Assembly: GCA_016929805.1 (NCBI GenBank)
Contig: JAFGIB010000263.1
Coordinates: forward strand, 1-38,422
Reading direction: 5' to 3'
From: Deltaproteobacteria bacterium
GTDB taxonomy: Bacteria; Myxococcota_A; Polyangia; Polyangiales; JAFGIB01
DNA: 38,422 bases
Shown: piece after piece, positions 1-8,436 of the stretch
Numbering within the stretch: position 1 is the stretch's first letter
Layout of the letters: every line of letters starts with the position of its first letter
Program-made: the position numbers and the translations under genes
The notes under the pieces: model-generated
What the model saw: the letters and a program-made list of their open reading frames with translations, nothing else
Database searches by the model: none
Told to the model about the DNA's origin: nothing

Positions 1-24
1 AATTCGTGGTTGGGTTACGGTTTT

Positions 25-53
25 GCGGGGGACAAGCCCCCGCGCTACGAGGT
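25..53. repeat. Palindromic GCGGG-ACAAG-CCCGC motif related to the MITE at 11.9 kb
   Basis: The stretch contains a hairpin (GCGGGGG / CCCCCGC around ACAAG) followed by GCTACGAGGT. The reverse complement of the right half of the element at 11847-11985 carries nearly the same motif (GCGGGACAAGCCCGCGCCC then TACGAGGT). It is probably a fragment or diverged relative of that element. No terminal GAGGGTGTTTAA is visible nearby, so it is not called a full copy. Confidence 0.4.
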
Positions 54-250
54 TTTTCGCTGTTATTTATGGTTAACGCCTATGCCCCTGAACGGTTACT
101 TAAGTGCCAACGGCCACCTATCCTATCGAGCGGTAATAAAAGCAACCATTAACGCGAGGAACCGGTGCCACGGTGAAATCGGGGCAGAAACGGGAGCTTT
201 TCAAAAATGTGGCGGCGGAACCGCGTAATCCATCATTTCGAGGAACCTAA

Positions 251-413
251 GAGCCTATCGCGGTAGGCCTTGTCGTCGTCGGCCGTTTTGGGCGCCTCGG
301 GGCCCGTCGTGCTCGCCTTAGCGCTGCTAGGCCCCCGCGCGCCGTGCGCCGATCCGCGTCGAAATCGACTTCGGTCTCGACCGCTGACTCGGGAGGCCTA
401 TCGGGATAGGCTC
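251..413. repeat. Inverted-repeat-bounded, MITE-like segment
   Basis: Two 16-bp palindromes, GCCTATCGCGGTAGGC at 253-268 and GCCTATCGGGATAGGC at 396-411, lie in opposite orientation at the ends of a 163-bp segment. Read inward, both ends give GAGCCTATC, then a mixed centre, then TAGGCCT, so they form imperfect terminal inverted repeats of about 20 bp. The flanks are TAA on the left and TAG on the right, compatible with a TA-type target duplication. There is no open frame of note inside. The rest of 1-568 holds no gene I can support; short frames there lack recognisable content. Confidence 0.4.
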
Positions 414-568
414 TAGGGCGACGAAAAATCTTTGCTTTAAATTTCTCGTTTCGCTCAACATGACACGTTTGTCGCGGCTTTTTGATGAGTTAGCAGAAAA
501 GCGGTTAATTTGTCGTAAAAACGGCGCGATCTCCGGTACCGTTGCCGCGGCTTCGGGTGTACGCCGAC

Positions 569-597
569 TTTACAGCGAGGCGATTATTACGTATACT
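569..597 (+). promoter_or_regulatory. Sigma-70-type promoter for the lipoprotein at 732
   Basis: TTTACA at 569-574 and TATACT at 592-597 are separated by exactly 17 bp; each hexamer matches the sigma-70 consensus at five of six positions. The predicted transcript would start near 604 and carry a leader of about 128 nt before the ATG at 732. No strong Shine-Dalgarno sequence is visible in that leader. Confidence 0.55.
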
Positions 598-731
598 TAT
601 GTTTACGTTTAAGCGAGGAAGAAGCGGAAGATGAGTACCTGTAGTCCGTCGCTCGGATTTAAGAACTATCCGACCGTGACCGACTCGATCTTCCACGATA
701 TTAATACAAATAGAAACGGACAACGACAAAA

Positions 732-2222
732 ATGAATGCTTCAGCAAACGGGCATCGAGCCACTCAGTCTCGTGTAGCCCATGACTATCCTAAATTTTTC
801 AAACGCGGTGCTTTTTATTGTATAACCCGCAATTATTTCCCATTCCTACTGGTTTCCTTTTTTTTCTACTTGGTCATGGGTTGTGCGGTTAAACGCGATC
901 CGTTGTCGTTACCCGAACCTCCCTCAAGTAAGAAAGACGGTTCAGCGGGACAGGGCTCTTTATATGACAGCCGTACTTCCGACGATAGCCGTGCTTCAAG
1001 CCTCGACGCCACGGTAGACGGTGGAAAAGGGGAAACACCGGATCTCAATGATGGATCGTTATCGGACGGTCCCGAAAATAGTGACGCGGCGCTACCTGAT
1101 AGATCGGCAGCCGATACATCGGTAACCGATACGTCGGTAGCTGATACGTCGGTTGTTGATACATCGGTCGAGGACGTTTCGGAAGCCGATAGCCTTCCCG
1201 AGAATGACGCTGAAGATCCCGTCGAATGCGATTTGACGGGCGTCTACGGCGGTCGCGTTACCCTAGAGGCCTTTTGGGGCGGCCGGTCGTTTTTAGGAGG
1301 GCTGGTCGCGTTAGTCGATGCCGGACGAGCGCCGATCGTTATTCATATCATGTACTCTATCGACTCGATTGACGAGGATGGGACGATTAACGCCACGGCA
1401 AAAACTTGTAACATCGAGCTACCCCCTTTCTATACAAGCATTATCTGCGAGGTCTACCAGCCGGTTTTTCCGCCGCAAGCTTGGGAGAGCGAGGCCAATC
1501 CTATTTTTGATATCACTGGAAAGGTTGACTGTCTCGATCCCGGTTGCGTCGTACATATCGATCCCACTCCCGCTTTATTAGGGGTAGAGCTCGAGGACCC
1601 AAGGGGTTCCTGGCCGGAGCCGAGCGAGACGCAGAGTTTAGAGTGCGCGTCCGGAGAGGGCGCAGACTGCTTTCCGGACCACGACGACGATGGTATTAGC
1701 GGTATCACGGCGGATTTGTTAACGGAGGGCAAGCCGGCGAATTCCGATTGCTTAATGCTCGGGACGTACCCGGGCGAATTCCGGTTCCGGGCGGCGCCGC
1801 TCTCCACGGACCTGAATATTCTCTTCAGTAGGCCGGTTCCGCGAACCGACAGGATTCATTTGGGCACGCGAGCGATCGTGGGAGGCGACCCGGTAATCAT
1901 GGATAATTGCATTGCATTGAAAGGCCCCGCTCTGGCGGAGGGTTTCCAATCGCGAGCTATTAGCTGCATGATTCAGCCAGGAATGCCGACCGGGACGACG
2001 GGAACGGCCGGGGGCAACACGTCGTGTACCAGCGATCAGAGGCAATTCATGGACGAAAACCTGCCGCTTTACAATTGTATGAAGAAAGGCGACGTTCCAG
2101 ATCCGGAGTTGACCGCGATCGAGGATCATAGCCCGAGTAACGGGCCTGATATTTCGCTGGTTAAGCTCGGCGAGTTGGACGACGATATCAGTTGCGAAGA
2201 TGTTCGAAACGCCGAGTATTGA
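732..2222 (+). CDS. Secreted lipoprotein with low-complexity Asp/Ser/Thr linker, function unknown
   Basis: A 496-aa protein. A hydrophobic stretch at about residues 36-50 ends in a lipobox (LVMGC), so the mature protein should begin at Cys51 and be lipid-anchored. The region before the hydrophobic core is unusually long (about 35 residues), and no later ATG, GTG or TTG precedes the core, so ATG 732 is kept. Residues about 55-160 are Asp/Ser/Thr/Ala-rich and include a five-residue repeat (DTSVx). The rest is a globular, Cys-containing region with an acidic DHDDDGISG motif like a calcium-binding thrombospondin type 3 loop. This style is common for myxobacterial surface lipoproteins. I do not recognise a family; the ligand or role is unknown. 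Confidence 0.75.
   Translation: MNASANGHRATQSRVAHDYPKFFKRGAFYCITRNYFPFLLVSFFFYLVMGCAVKRDPLSLPEPPSSKKDGSAGQGSLYDSRTSDDSRASSLDATVDGGKGETPDLNDGSLSDGPENSDAALPDRSAADTSVTDTSVADTSVVDTSVEDVSEADSLPENDAEDPVECDLTGVYGGRVTLEAFWGGRSFLGGLVALVDAGRAPIVIHIMYSIDSIDEDGTINATAKTCNIELPPFYTSIICEVYQPVFPPQAWESEANPIFDITGKVDCLDPGCVVHIDPTPALLGVELEDPRGSWPEPSETQSLECASGEGADCFPDHDDDGISGITADLLTEGKPANSDCLMLGTYPGEFRFRAAPLSTDLNILFSRPVPRTDRIHLGTRAIVGGDPVIMDNCIALKGPALAEGFQSRAISCMIQPGMPTGTTGTAGGNTSCTSDQRQFMDENLPLYNCMKKGDVPDPELTAIEDHSPSNGPDISLVKLGELDDDISCEDVRNAEY
1113..1172 (+). repeat. Four tandem 15-bp repeats encoding DTSVx
   Basis: Four in-frame units of the form GATACRTCGGTNNNN lie head to tail inside the lipoprotein gene and encode DTSV plus one variable residue. 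Being a multiple of three, unit gain or loss would change linker length without a frameshift. Confidence 0.75.
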
Positions 2223-2307
2223 TCCCATGCGCTCTTTTTCACTCGACGATGACGGCTTGTATAGCGAGCGTTTGGCGAGTGACCGCGGCGATAGCTGATC
2301 GCGCCGC

Positions 2308-3471
2308 GTGGCTCAGTCGATGAATCTCGACAGTAAAGATGAAGGTCAAAACCGGTTGGACACGCTCGAGGCTCGATGCCGGCTGTGCGAGCAATTACTT
2401 CAACAGAGCATCCGCGAGCAACAAAAGATAAACGCCGAGCTGCGTTGTCTTTATAGTCTTGATGAGATCGAGAAACGCCGGCGACCGCTCGCGCGGATGC
2501 TGCAAGAAATCGTCGATCGGATACCTTCCGCCTGGCAGTATCCGGAAATCACTTGCGCGCGGATATCATACGAGTCTTTGTCGGTTCAAACCTCGAATTT
2601 TGTTCAGAGCGAATGGAGTCAGAAGGTCGATATTCGCGCCCTCGACGAAAGGCTTGGAGCGGTCGAGGTCTATTATACAGAGCTTCGGCCGACGATCGAC
2701 GAAGGACCATTTTTAGCGCGAGAAAGGCGCCTACTCGAATCGCTTGCAGCGAGGATTGGAGATCTCGGCGAACGCGAACGAGACCAAACACGCCATCGAG
2801 CTCAGATAGCGAGGTTACTCGCCGAGCATGAATCGGAGCGACGGAGCGTGTCGCGGGATCTTCACGATGCCCTGGGACAACTGCTGGCCGGGCTGAGAAT
2901 GGAGAGCTGTTTGCTGCGAAGCAAGCTCGAAGGCGCCATCCCGGATAGCTTAGAGGCTCTTGAGATCGCGCGACGCGAGGAAGCGATTATCGAGCAACTT
3001 CAAGGGGCGGTCAGGAATTTGATGTCGTTTCTGCAGCCGACAATCGTGGTCGAAAAGGGCCTCGCCGCGGCGCTTGAATCCCTGATCCGGGATTACCAGC
3101 GCTATCGGGATATTCAATTCGAATCAGTCGTCGAGCTGGAAGATGACCTGTTGGACGAATCCCGGGCGATTGCGCTTTATCGAATTATTCAGGAATGCCT
3201 CACGAATATCGTCCGTCATTCCAAGGCGAGCCGTGTTTGCATACGCTGCGCGCGCGAAGGCGCGGCGTTGATCCTGGAGATTTTCGATAACGGGATAGGA
3301 TACGACAGCGCCTCGCAATCTGTGGTCGACGGCAGGGGATTGCCCGGCATCAGAGAGCGAGTCAAATTGCTGAACGGCTCGATTTCGATAACCAGCGCGG
3401 TTGCACGGGGGACCGGTGTTCATATTGAGGTTCCCATTTCAAATGCTTCGCGCCGATCGATGGGTTTATAA
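2308..3471 (+). CDS. Sensor histidine kinase, NarL/DegS type (HisKA_3 + HATPase), probably soluble
   Basis: A 387-aa protein starting at GTG 2308 or ATG 2320; neither has a clear ribosome site. The N-terminal half is charged and helical with coiled-coil character and no membrane segment, so the input domain is cytosolic and unidentified. A HisKA_3 phosphoacceptor box is visible as SRDLHDALGQLLAGL (His near residue 187). The C-terminal HATPase has an N-box (IIQECLTNIVRHSKA), a G1 box (IFDNGIGYD) and a G2 box (GRGLPGIRERVKLLNG). These kinases normally phosphorylate a LuxR/NarL-type response regulator, but none is encoded next to it, so it is an orphan in this window. Its last 110 bp overlap the 3' end of the opposite-strand gene. 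Confidence 0.88.
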   Translation: MAQSMNLDSKDEGQNRLDTLEARCRLCEQLLQQSIREQQKINAELRCLYSLDEIEKRRRPLARMLQEIVDRIPSAWQYPEITCARISYESLSVQTSNFVQSEWSQKVDIRALDERLGAVEVYYTELRPTIDEGPFLARERRLLESLAARIGDLGERERDQTRHRAQIARLLAEHESERRSVSRDLHDALGQLLAGLRMESCLLRSKLEGAIPDSLEALEIARREEAIIEQLQGAVRNLMSFLQPTIVVEKGLAAALESLIRDYQRYRDIQFESVVELEDDLLDESRAIALYRIIQECLTNIVRHSKASRVCIRCAREGAALILEIFDNGIGYDSASQSVVDGRGLPGIRERVKLLNGSISITSAVARGTGVHIEVPISNASRRSMGL

Positions 3472-5140
3472 TTAGTAGCCCGATGAGATTGCGGATATCC
3501 GCCTTAAGGTCAGAGGAACGGGTAAGCCGCGCGATTTGATTACCTGAATAGGCCGAATAGGTGAGCGCGTTTCTGAATAAGGTATTGAGAATTCGGTCTG
3601 CCGCGCTGCCCGCACAGGTCACGGAGAGCAGCGCGATATCGTGAGATGTGGCTTGATGTGCCGGAAAATCAGCGATCACCAAATCAAGTCGATGCAACCC
3701 ATCGGCAAAGGTATCAGAGCGGAAGCGAAGACGCGCCTCGCACCAGTCACCCGACGGGATCTGATACAGAAGCAGATCATAGACGACAGCGAAGCTCGCC
3801 AAAGAATCGAGCGAGCTACGACGAGCGAAATTCCGCAAGAGATTGATCGCGATCTCGGGAGATAACGGCAGGCTTTTGCGGGTTCCGGTAAAAAATAGAG
3901 GCGTTACGAGCAAGACTCCGCAGCTCCAGAAGTAAACGTAATCGCCGTCTCCTTGCCGAAATAATAGGTAGCTTAAAACGTAGCCGCTCAGCAGAAGCGA
4001 AAATCCCAGGGGAGTGGTCGCGTCCAGCCAAGCTTGCATGCCGAAAAGATCTTTCAGCGGGAAGAGACGCGCCGTACGCAGGTCACGTTCTGAAACGGAT
4101 CGCCATATTCCTTGTGTCCGCACGGGACTTCGTCGATACGCCTTGTCGATAGATAGGATGATGAGCAAACAACATAAGGCGAGGGCGATGCTTTGATAGC
4201 GATCGAACGCAAAATATGAAATTACTACGAAACAGAGCAACAGCGAATAGCGTAATCGCGCCGATCCCAAAGCCACTAGAGCTATCGCCTCGACGCGTCT
4301 TCTACGGCAAACACCGTCTACCAATAAACGTTTGAGCAGCGCGAAAAAACCGACGACAAGAGCCACCCAACCAGCCGACGCCCCGGCCGCCGTTCGCGTT
4401 TCCGGGAGCTTCGGCTTCGGAACATCGGGGCGATCTACCGGCGTAACCGCGCGGTTACGCGGTATGGTAAAGCCTATGGTCCAAGCTACCGTTCTCGGAA
4501 GATGAAAGCGACGCCAATGGAGCAGGGTTTGGTTTTCGCTATCGATAAAGCGACGATGCTCTAAAAAGGACTCCTCCGAGGCGAGGGCGAGCGGACGGGA
4601 CCCTCGCGGAGCCGCGACCTCGATTTGAACATCTTGCAGGCCGGCATGCCAGGGCGGAAGGGACCACTGTAATCGGGCCGTTTTAGCTCGCGGGTCTTGT
4701 AGCGCGCGAGAAAGCAAGGCGGTGGTGTAAAAAAGCTCGCACGTATAGGTTCCGCGCCGCGGCGCGTGGCGCCGCTCTTTGAAGTTAAAAACCAGAATTC
4801 CGGAGGACCGCGTTTGAATCTCAGGCCGATAGCCGCGCCCCTGTTCTGATACCAGCACCGGGAGTCGATTCGCGTCGAGAGCGAAATCCGAGTCAAGCCC
4901 GTTGATCTCAAAGCGAGACAACCAGCCGCCTCGAACCGCGATTCGAATCGTCATCGTCACTTCCGCCGCTGCTCGTTCGTGCAGCTCGATGCGTGTATTC
5001 ACGCTCTGTATTTTCGCGTCCGTCCACGCCCGGGCTTCGCTGCTCGCGAGCGCCGTCAAGAAGAACAAAAAAGAACAACACGCATGAACGATTCGCCGGG
5101 ATGATCGGCCGGGGAGATAAGAGAGCGCTTTTGCTCGCAT
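3362..5140 (-). CDS. Exported-domain membrane protein, DUF2207-like
   Basis: A 592-aa protein. A signal peptide (basic start, hydrophobic FLFFLTALASSEARA) is followed by a beta-rich extracytoplasmic region at about residues 40-240, then a Pro-rich spacer and about five membrane segments (for example VALVVGFFALL, YSLLLCFVVISYFAF, ALALCCLLIIL, FSLLLSGYVLSYLLF), and a cytosolic C-terminal part. This order (N-terminal ectodomain, then a membrane block) resembles DUF2207 predicted membrane proteins; that assignment is tentative. The last 36 codons are antisense to the histidine kinase, and this tail is less protein-like than the rest. The gene could have run through an earlier stop. No neighbour clarifies the function. 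Confidence 0.68.
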   Translation of the reverse strand: MRAKALSYLPGRSSRRIVHACCSFLFFLTALASSEARAWTDAKIQSVNTRIELHERAAAEVTMTIRIAVRGGWLSRFEINGLDSDFALDANRLPVLVSEQGRGYRPEIQTRSSGILVFNFKERRHAPRRGTYTCELFYTTALLSRALQDPRAKTARLQWSLPPWHAGLQDVQIEVAAPRGSRPLALASEESFLEHRRFIDSENQTLLHWRRFHLPRTVAWTIGFTIPRNRAVTPVDRPDVPKPKLPETRTAAGASAGWVALVVGFFALLKRLLVDGVCRRRRVEAIALVALGSARLRYSLLLCFVVISYFAFDRYQSIALALCCLLIILSIDKAYRRSPVRTQGIWRSVSERDLRTARLFPLKDLFGMQAWLDATTPLGFSLLLSGYVLSYLLFRQGDGDYVYFWSCGVLLVTPLFFTGTRKSLPLSPEIAINLLRNFARRSSLDSLASFAVVYDLLLYQIPSGDWCEARLRFRSDTFADGLHRLDLVIADFPAHQATSHDIALLSVTCAGSAADRILNTLFRNALTYSAYSGNQIARLTRSSDLKADIRNLIGLLIINPSIGAKHLKWEPQYEHRSPVQPRWLSKSSRSAI

Positions 5141-5562
5141 ACGACCACAATAGCAGGTGTGCTGGATAAGCAGAAATTCTCGTCGATTTTAGGTCGACGC
5201 TGTAACGAATCGGTGTTGCGAGCCGCTTCGCTCGCGAAAGGCGCTCGAACGAGCGGCGCGCGCGCTTTTTCGAAGCTTTTTCAGGGTCGACGAAGCCGCG
5301 GTGAAAGAAAGCCGCGCGCGCCCTTATTTCATCGATTTTTTTTCGTTTACGCTCGACGTTTTTTCGCGACGATAAGGTACACGCACCCTCGCGTACTTCG
5401 CTCTACTTTTTCGCAGCATGAGGGCTCGTCGCCTTTTTGTGCTCTTCTATGGCGTATTTTACGAAATACAGGTAAAATTTATATACTCATTAAGAGATTT
5501 TGCTACTCCACTCTCTTACCCCGCGAATGTTGAATCGGGCTCGCGAAAAAAAAGGTTGTGTT
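5141..5562. promoter_or_regulatory. Intergenic region with candidate promoter for the lipoprotein at 5563
   Basis: No gene is supported here. A possible sigma-70 promoter is TTTACG at 5458-5463, an 18-bp spacer, and TATACT at 5482-5487, giving a leader of about 70 nt for the gene at 5563. A 14-bp palindrome CGCTCGAACGAGCG lies at 5242-5255. A short frame at 5159-5533 is Arg/Phe-rich and not protein-like. Confidence 0.4.
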
Positions 5563-7599
5563 ATGGGAGCAGGCTTTACAAAAACGCTTTACCTCTCTTT
5601 TACTCTTTTTTCACTAGTCGCGTCGGGTTGTTTTAACTCATACAAAGCCCGCGATAAAGAGGATGCGGCGAACAGCAGGTGGGGCAATGTAAGCCGTGAC
5701 GCGCGGGTAGTAGACTCGGGTCGGGTTTCGGACGCGGGAGAAATAGGCGAGGCGGGCGGTACCGTAGAGGGCGGAGTAGACGCTTGCGGTTCGGAAGTTT
5801 TGCAGTCGTCGCTTCCTATTACCGTTACCGGCACTACCCGCGGTAGCCCCAATCGGCTTGAGCCCTCCTGTTCCGAGAAAGGCGCTTCCGACAGGTCTTT
5901 TGTTTTTCGACCGACGCGGTCCGGGAGCTTCCGGGTCGACACCTTCGGTTCCGAATTCGATACGGTTTTATACGTTATAGAAGGTGACTGCAGAGGCCGG
6001 GAGCTTTCGTGCAACGATGATTTCGGCGAAAGCGTACAATCGTATTTGTTTTTTGAGCTGGAAGCCGGCAGGAGCGTAACAGTGGTGGTCGATGGATTTT
6101 CAGAGGAAGACGCGGGCAATTTCGTATTAAATATCAGCCGTCAAGACGCCGTGTGCGGCAACGGCCTAATCGAGGAATACGAAGAATGCGACGGCGCCGA
6201 TTTAGGGCGCGCGACGTGCGCCAGCTTCGGCTACGACAGGGGTATGTTGTCCTGCGCGGCCGACTGTACCTTTGACGTATCGATGTGTGAGCTTGACTTT
6301 TCCGGAGGCTCTGGAGGAATCGCGGGAGCCGGGGGCGCCGGCGGAAGCGCGGGAACCGGAGCGGCGGGAGGCATCGGCGGAACCGGAGGCGCCGGTGGAA
6401 GCGCGGGAACCGGAGCGGCGGGAGGCATCGGCGGAACCGGAGGTTCCGGAGGTACGGATTGTGGCGCGATCGATCTAGGCTCCACCGTTCCCCAGACGGT
6501 TTGGGGGAGCACCTTTTTACAGCCGAATCGCCGCGAGCCCTCGTGCGGCGGCTGGGGTGGCCGCGAGCAAAACTATACCTTTCGAGCTCCATGGGAAGGG
6601 CTTTACCTCCTTGACACCTTCGGCTCGGATTTCGATACCGTTTTATATTTACTAGATGGCGATTGCACCGGACCCGAGCTCGCGTGTAACGACGACAGCC
6701 TGTTAGACCTGCAGTCGAGCGTGATGGTATTTCTGAAGGCTGGACAGCTCGTGACGATCGCGGTTGACGGCTACGGAGAAGTGGCCGGAAACTTCGTTTT
6801 ACATATCGTACATCCCAACAACACCCGGATTTGCGGCAACGGGTTCATCGAGCCCGGAGAGCAATGCGACGGAATGAATTTCGCGGGGCTGAGCTGCGCG
6901 AATTATGGTTATCGCTTCGGCTCGCTCTATTGCGACCCCGCCTGCACCGTAAACCTTTCAGGCTGTTATAACCTGCCCGCCGGCGGAACCTCGGGCGCGG
7001 GCGGCGCGGGCGGCGCGGGCGGTACGGGCGGCGGCGGCGCGGACGCCTGCGGCTCTATCGGATTGAGCTCGGAGGTTCCGCAGACGCTGAGCGGTAACAC
7101 CTGGGGACGGCCCAACGCGCTCGGCTCGTCTTGCGTGACCACGAGCGGGCCGGAACAGAGCTTTACCTTTACCGCTTTAGAAAACAGAACCTACGTGTTC
7201 GACACCTTCGGCTCAAGCTTTGACACGGTGCTTTCCATCCGGCAGGGAGACTGCCACGGCTTCGAGATCGCCTGCAACGACGATAGCGATGAGGGTCTCG
7301 ACTCGTTCGTGGCTTTGACTTTGCGAGCAGACCAGCAGATAACCATAGTGGTCGACGGATACGAGCCGGGCGCCGCGGGCTTTTTTATTTTGAATATCAG
7401 TGGATACGAAAGCCGGACACGTTGCGGCGACGGCGTCCTTCAGCCGGGAGAGCAGTGCGAAGTCAATACGCTCGGGGGCGCGAGCTGTCGCTCCTTGGGC
7501 TATCAGAGCGGTTGGCTCTTGTGTAACCCGACGAGCTGTATGTTTGATGTTTCCATGTGCAGCGATCTGCCGGCCGGCGGCGGCGTTTACGGATTATAG
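5563..7599 (+). CDS. Surface lipoprotein with three (PPC-like + Cys-rich) repeats joined by Gly-rich linkers
   Basis: ATG 5563 is chosen over an upstream in-frame start at 5500 because it directly precedes a compact lipoprotein signal (MGAGFTKTLYLSFTLFSLVA, then SGC) and has an AAAAGG-type ribosome site. The protein is 678 aa. Three copies of a module are visible at about residues 73-242, 299-468 and 493-666. Each has a beta-rich part with DTFGSxFDTVL and ACNDD/SCNDD motifs and an IVVDGY-like strand, resembling the PPC domain family. Each then has a disulfide-rich unit CGNG...EQCDG...C...GY...C...C typical of myxobacterial Cys-repeat proteins. Gly/Ala-rich linkers separate the modules. The protein stops at LPAGGGVYGL, a stub resembling the linker start (LPAGG), as if a fourth module had been lost. 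Likely exposed and binding or adhesive; ligand unknown. pyrE begins 4 nt downstream. Confidence 0.82.
   Translation: MGAGFTKTLYLSFTLFSLVASGCFNSYKARDKEDAANSRWGNVSRDARVVDSGRVSDAGEIGEAGGTVEGGVDACGSEVLQSSLPITVTGTTRGSPNRLEPSCSEKGASDRSFVFRPTRSGSFRVDTFGSEFDTVLYVIEGDCRGRELSCNDDFGESVQSYLFFELEAGRSVTVVVDGFSEEDAGNFVLNISRQDAVCGNGLIEEYEECDGADLGRATCASFGYDRGMLSCAADCTFDVSMCELDFSGGSGGIAGAGGAGGSAGTGAAGGIGGTGGAGGSAGTGAAGGIGGTGGSGGTDCGAIDLGSTVPQTVWGSTFLQPNRREPSCGGWGGREQNYTFRAPWEGLYLLDTFGSDFDTVLYLLDGDCTGPELACNDDSLLDLQSSVMVFLKAGQLVTIAVDGYGEVAGNFVLHIVHPNNTRICGNGFIEPGEQCDGMNFAGLSCANYGYRFGSLYCDPACTVNLSGCYNLPAGGTSGAGGAGGAGGTGGGGADACGSIGLSSEVPQTLSGNTWGRPNALGSSCVTTSGPEQSFTFTALENRTYVFDTFGSSFDTVLSIRQGDCHGFEIACNDDSDEGLDSFVALTLRADQQITIVVDGYEPGAAGFFILNISGYESRTRCGDGVLQPGEQCEVNTLGGASCRSLGYQSGWLLCNPTSCMFDVSMCSDLPAGGGVYGL
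6337..6444 (+). repeat. Two tandem 54-bp repeats encoding an 18-residue Gly/Ala linker unit
   Basis: Two consecutive 54-bp units (6337-6390 and 6391-6444) are identical except for two third-position differences. They encode AGGSAGTGAAGGIGGTGG twice. Near-identity implies a recent duplication, and the length is a multiple of three, so linker length can vary without breaking the frame. Confidence 0.85.
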
Positions 7600-7603
7600 C
7601 GGG

Positions 7604-8278
7604 ATGCACGGCTACAAAAGTCAATTCATCGAATTCATGCTGCGATGCGGCGCCTTGCGTTTCGGCGACTTCACCACCAAGAGCGGGCGCGAGACGCCCT
7701 ACTTCATCGATACCGGACAATACCGCACGGGCTCTCAGATCAAGCGGCTCTCGGAGTTTTACGCGAGCGCGATACTCGAGCGTGTAGCGGATGGTTTTGA
7801 TCTCTTGTTCGGTCCCGCTTATAAGGGGATTGCGCTTTCGGTCGCGGTCGCAATCGCGCTTTACGAACGTACCGGCAGAGACCCGGGCTTTTGTTTCAAC
7901 CGCAAGGAGAGCAAGGACCACGGCGAAAAAGGGGCGCTTATCGGCCACGCGCCGCGGCCGGGCGAGCGCGTCTTGATCATCGAAGACGTTATCACCGCGG
8001 GAACCTCGATTCGCGAAACCGTCCCTTTGCTGAAAGCGCACGCTCCCGTCGAGCTCGCCGGTTTGGTGGTCTCGGTTGATCGGATGGAACGGGGAAAAAG
8101 CGGCAAGAACGCGCTGAGCGAAATCTCCGAGGCGTTCGCCATGCCGGCCTTCGCCATCGTGACCATCGACGAGATCATCGAGCATCTACGCGGCCGCGAG
8201 CTCGAAGGCGGAGTCGTGTTGGATGACCGGACGTACAACCGGGTTCTCGAGTATCGACGAGAATACGGGGGCGAATAA
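7604..8278 (+). CDS. pyrE: Orotate phosphoribosyltransferase
   Basis: A 224-aa enzyme of UMP biosynthesis that joins orotate to PRPP to give orotidine 5'-phosphate. ATG 7604 is chosen because the product MHGYKSQFIEFML matches the usual PyrE N-terminus; the frame is open further upstream but there it only shadows the preceding gene. The PRPP-binding motif is clear (VLIIEDVITAGTS), as are the GDFTTKSGRETPYF substrate segment and the catalytic-loop region FNRKESKDHGEKG. Length fits the family (about 210-225 aa). It starts 4 nt after the lipoprotein stop, so it may be co-transcribed, although the two functions are unrelated. Confidence 0.95.
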   Translation: MHGYKSQFIEFMLRCGALRFGDFTTKSGRETPYFIDTGQYRTGSQIKRLSEFYASAILERVADGFDLLFGPAYKGIALSVAVAIALYERTGRDPGFCFNRKESKDHGEKGALIGHAPRPGERVLIIEDVITAGTSIRETVPLLKAHAPVELAGLVVSVDRMERGKSGKNALSEISEAFAMPAFAIVTIDEIIEHLRGRELEGGVVLDDRTYNRVLEYRREYGGE

Positions 8279-8346
8279 GAGCGGCGGTGACAGCTCGAAT
8301 AATGCCCTTTTCACCCGCCTTGAACTCTCCACTTCACTCGGTAGCT

Positions 8347-8394
8347 TTTACCTTAACGTTGCAAAGAATCCGTCGGCGTAAAGCGCATCGTTCG
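8347..8394 (+). repeat. 48-bp dispersed repeat, copy 1
   Basis: The segment beginning TTTACCTTAACGTTGCAAA and ending near GCGCATCGTTCG recurs in reverse orientation at 27667-27714 with only a few mismatches. It lies 68 bp after the pyrE stop in a convergent intergenic region. It contains no frame and no obvious hairpin of its own. Confidence 0.8.
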
Positions 8395-8414
8395 CGAAAA
8401 ACAGCGCGAGCGCT
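8394..8414 (-). terminator. Possible intrinsic terminator of the ACT-domain gene
   Basis: Read on the minus strand, AGCGC-TC-GCGCT is followed by GTTTTT, starting 23 nt after the stop of the gene ending at 8437. The stem is short (4-5 bp), so the call is weak. Confidence 0.3.
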
Positions 8415-8436
8415 AAGAATCCCTTTGGGTTTCCCG

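Noticed and set aside
1454..2228. Minus-strand frames opposite the lipoprotein gene
   Set aside because: Arg/Pro-rich, no domain, overlapped by a plus-strand gene with lipobox, promoter and linker repeats.
7400..7603. Upstream extension of the pyrE frame
   Set aside because: Lies inside the preceding lipoprotein gene and encodes no PyrE-like sequence; ATG 7604 fits the family N-terminus.
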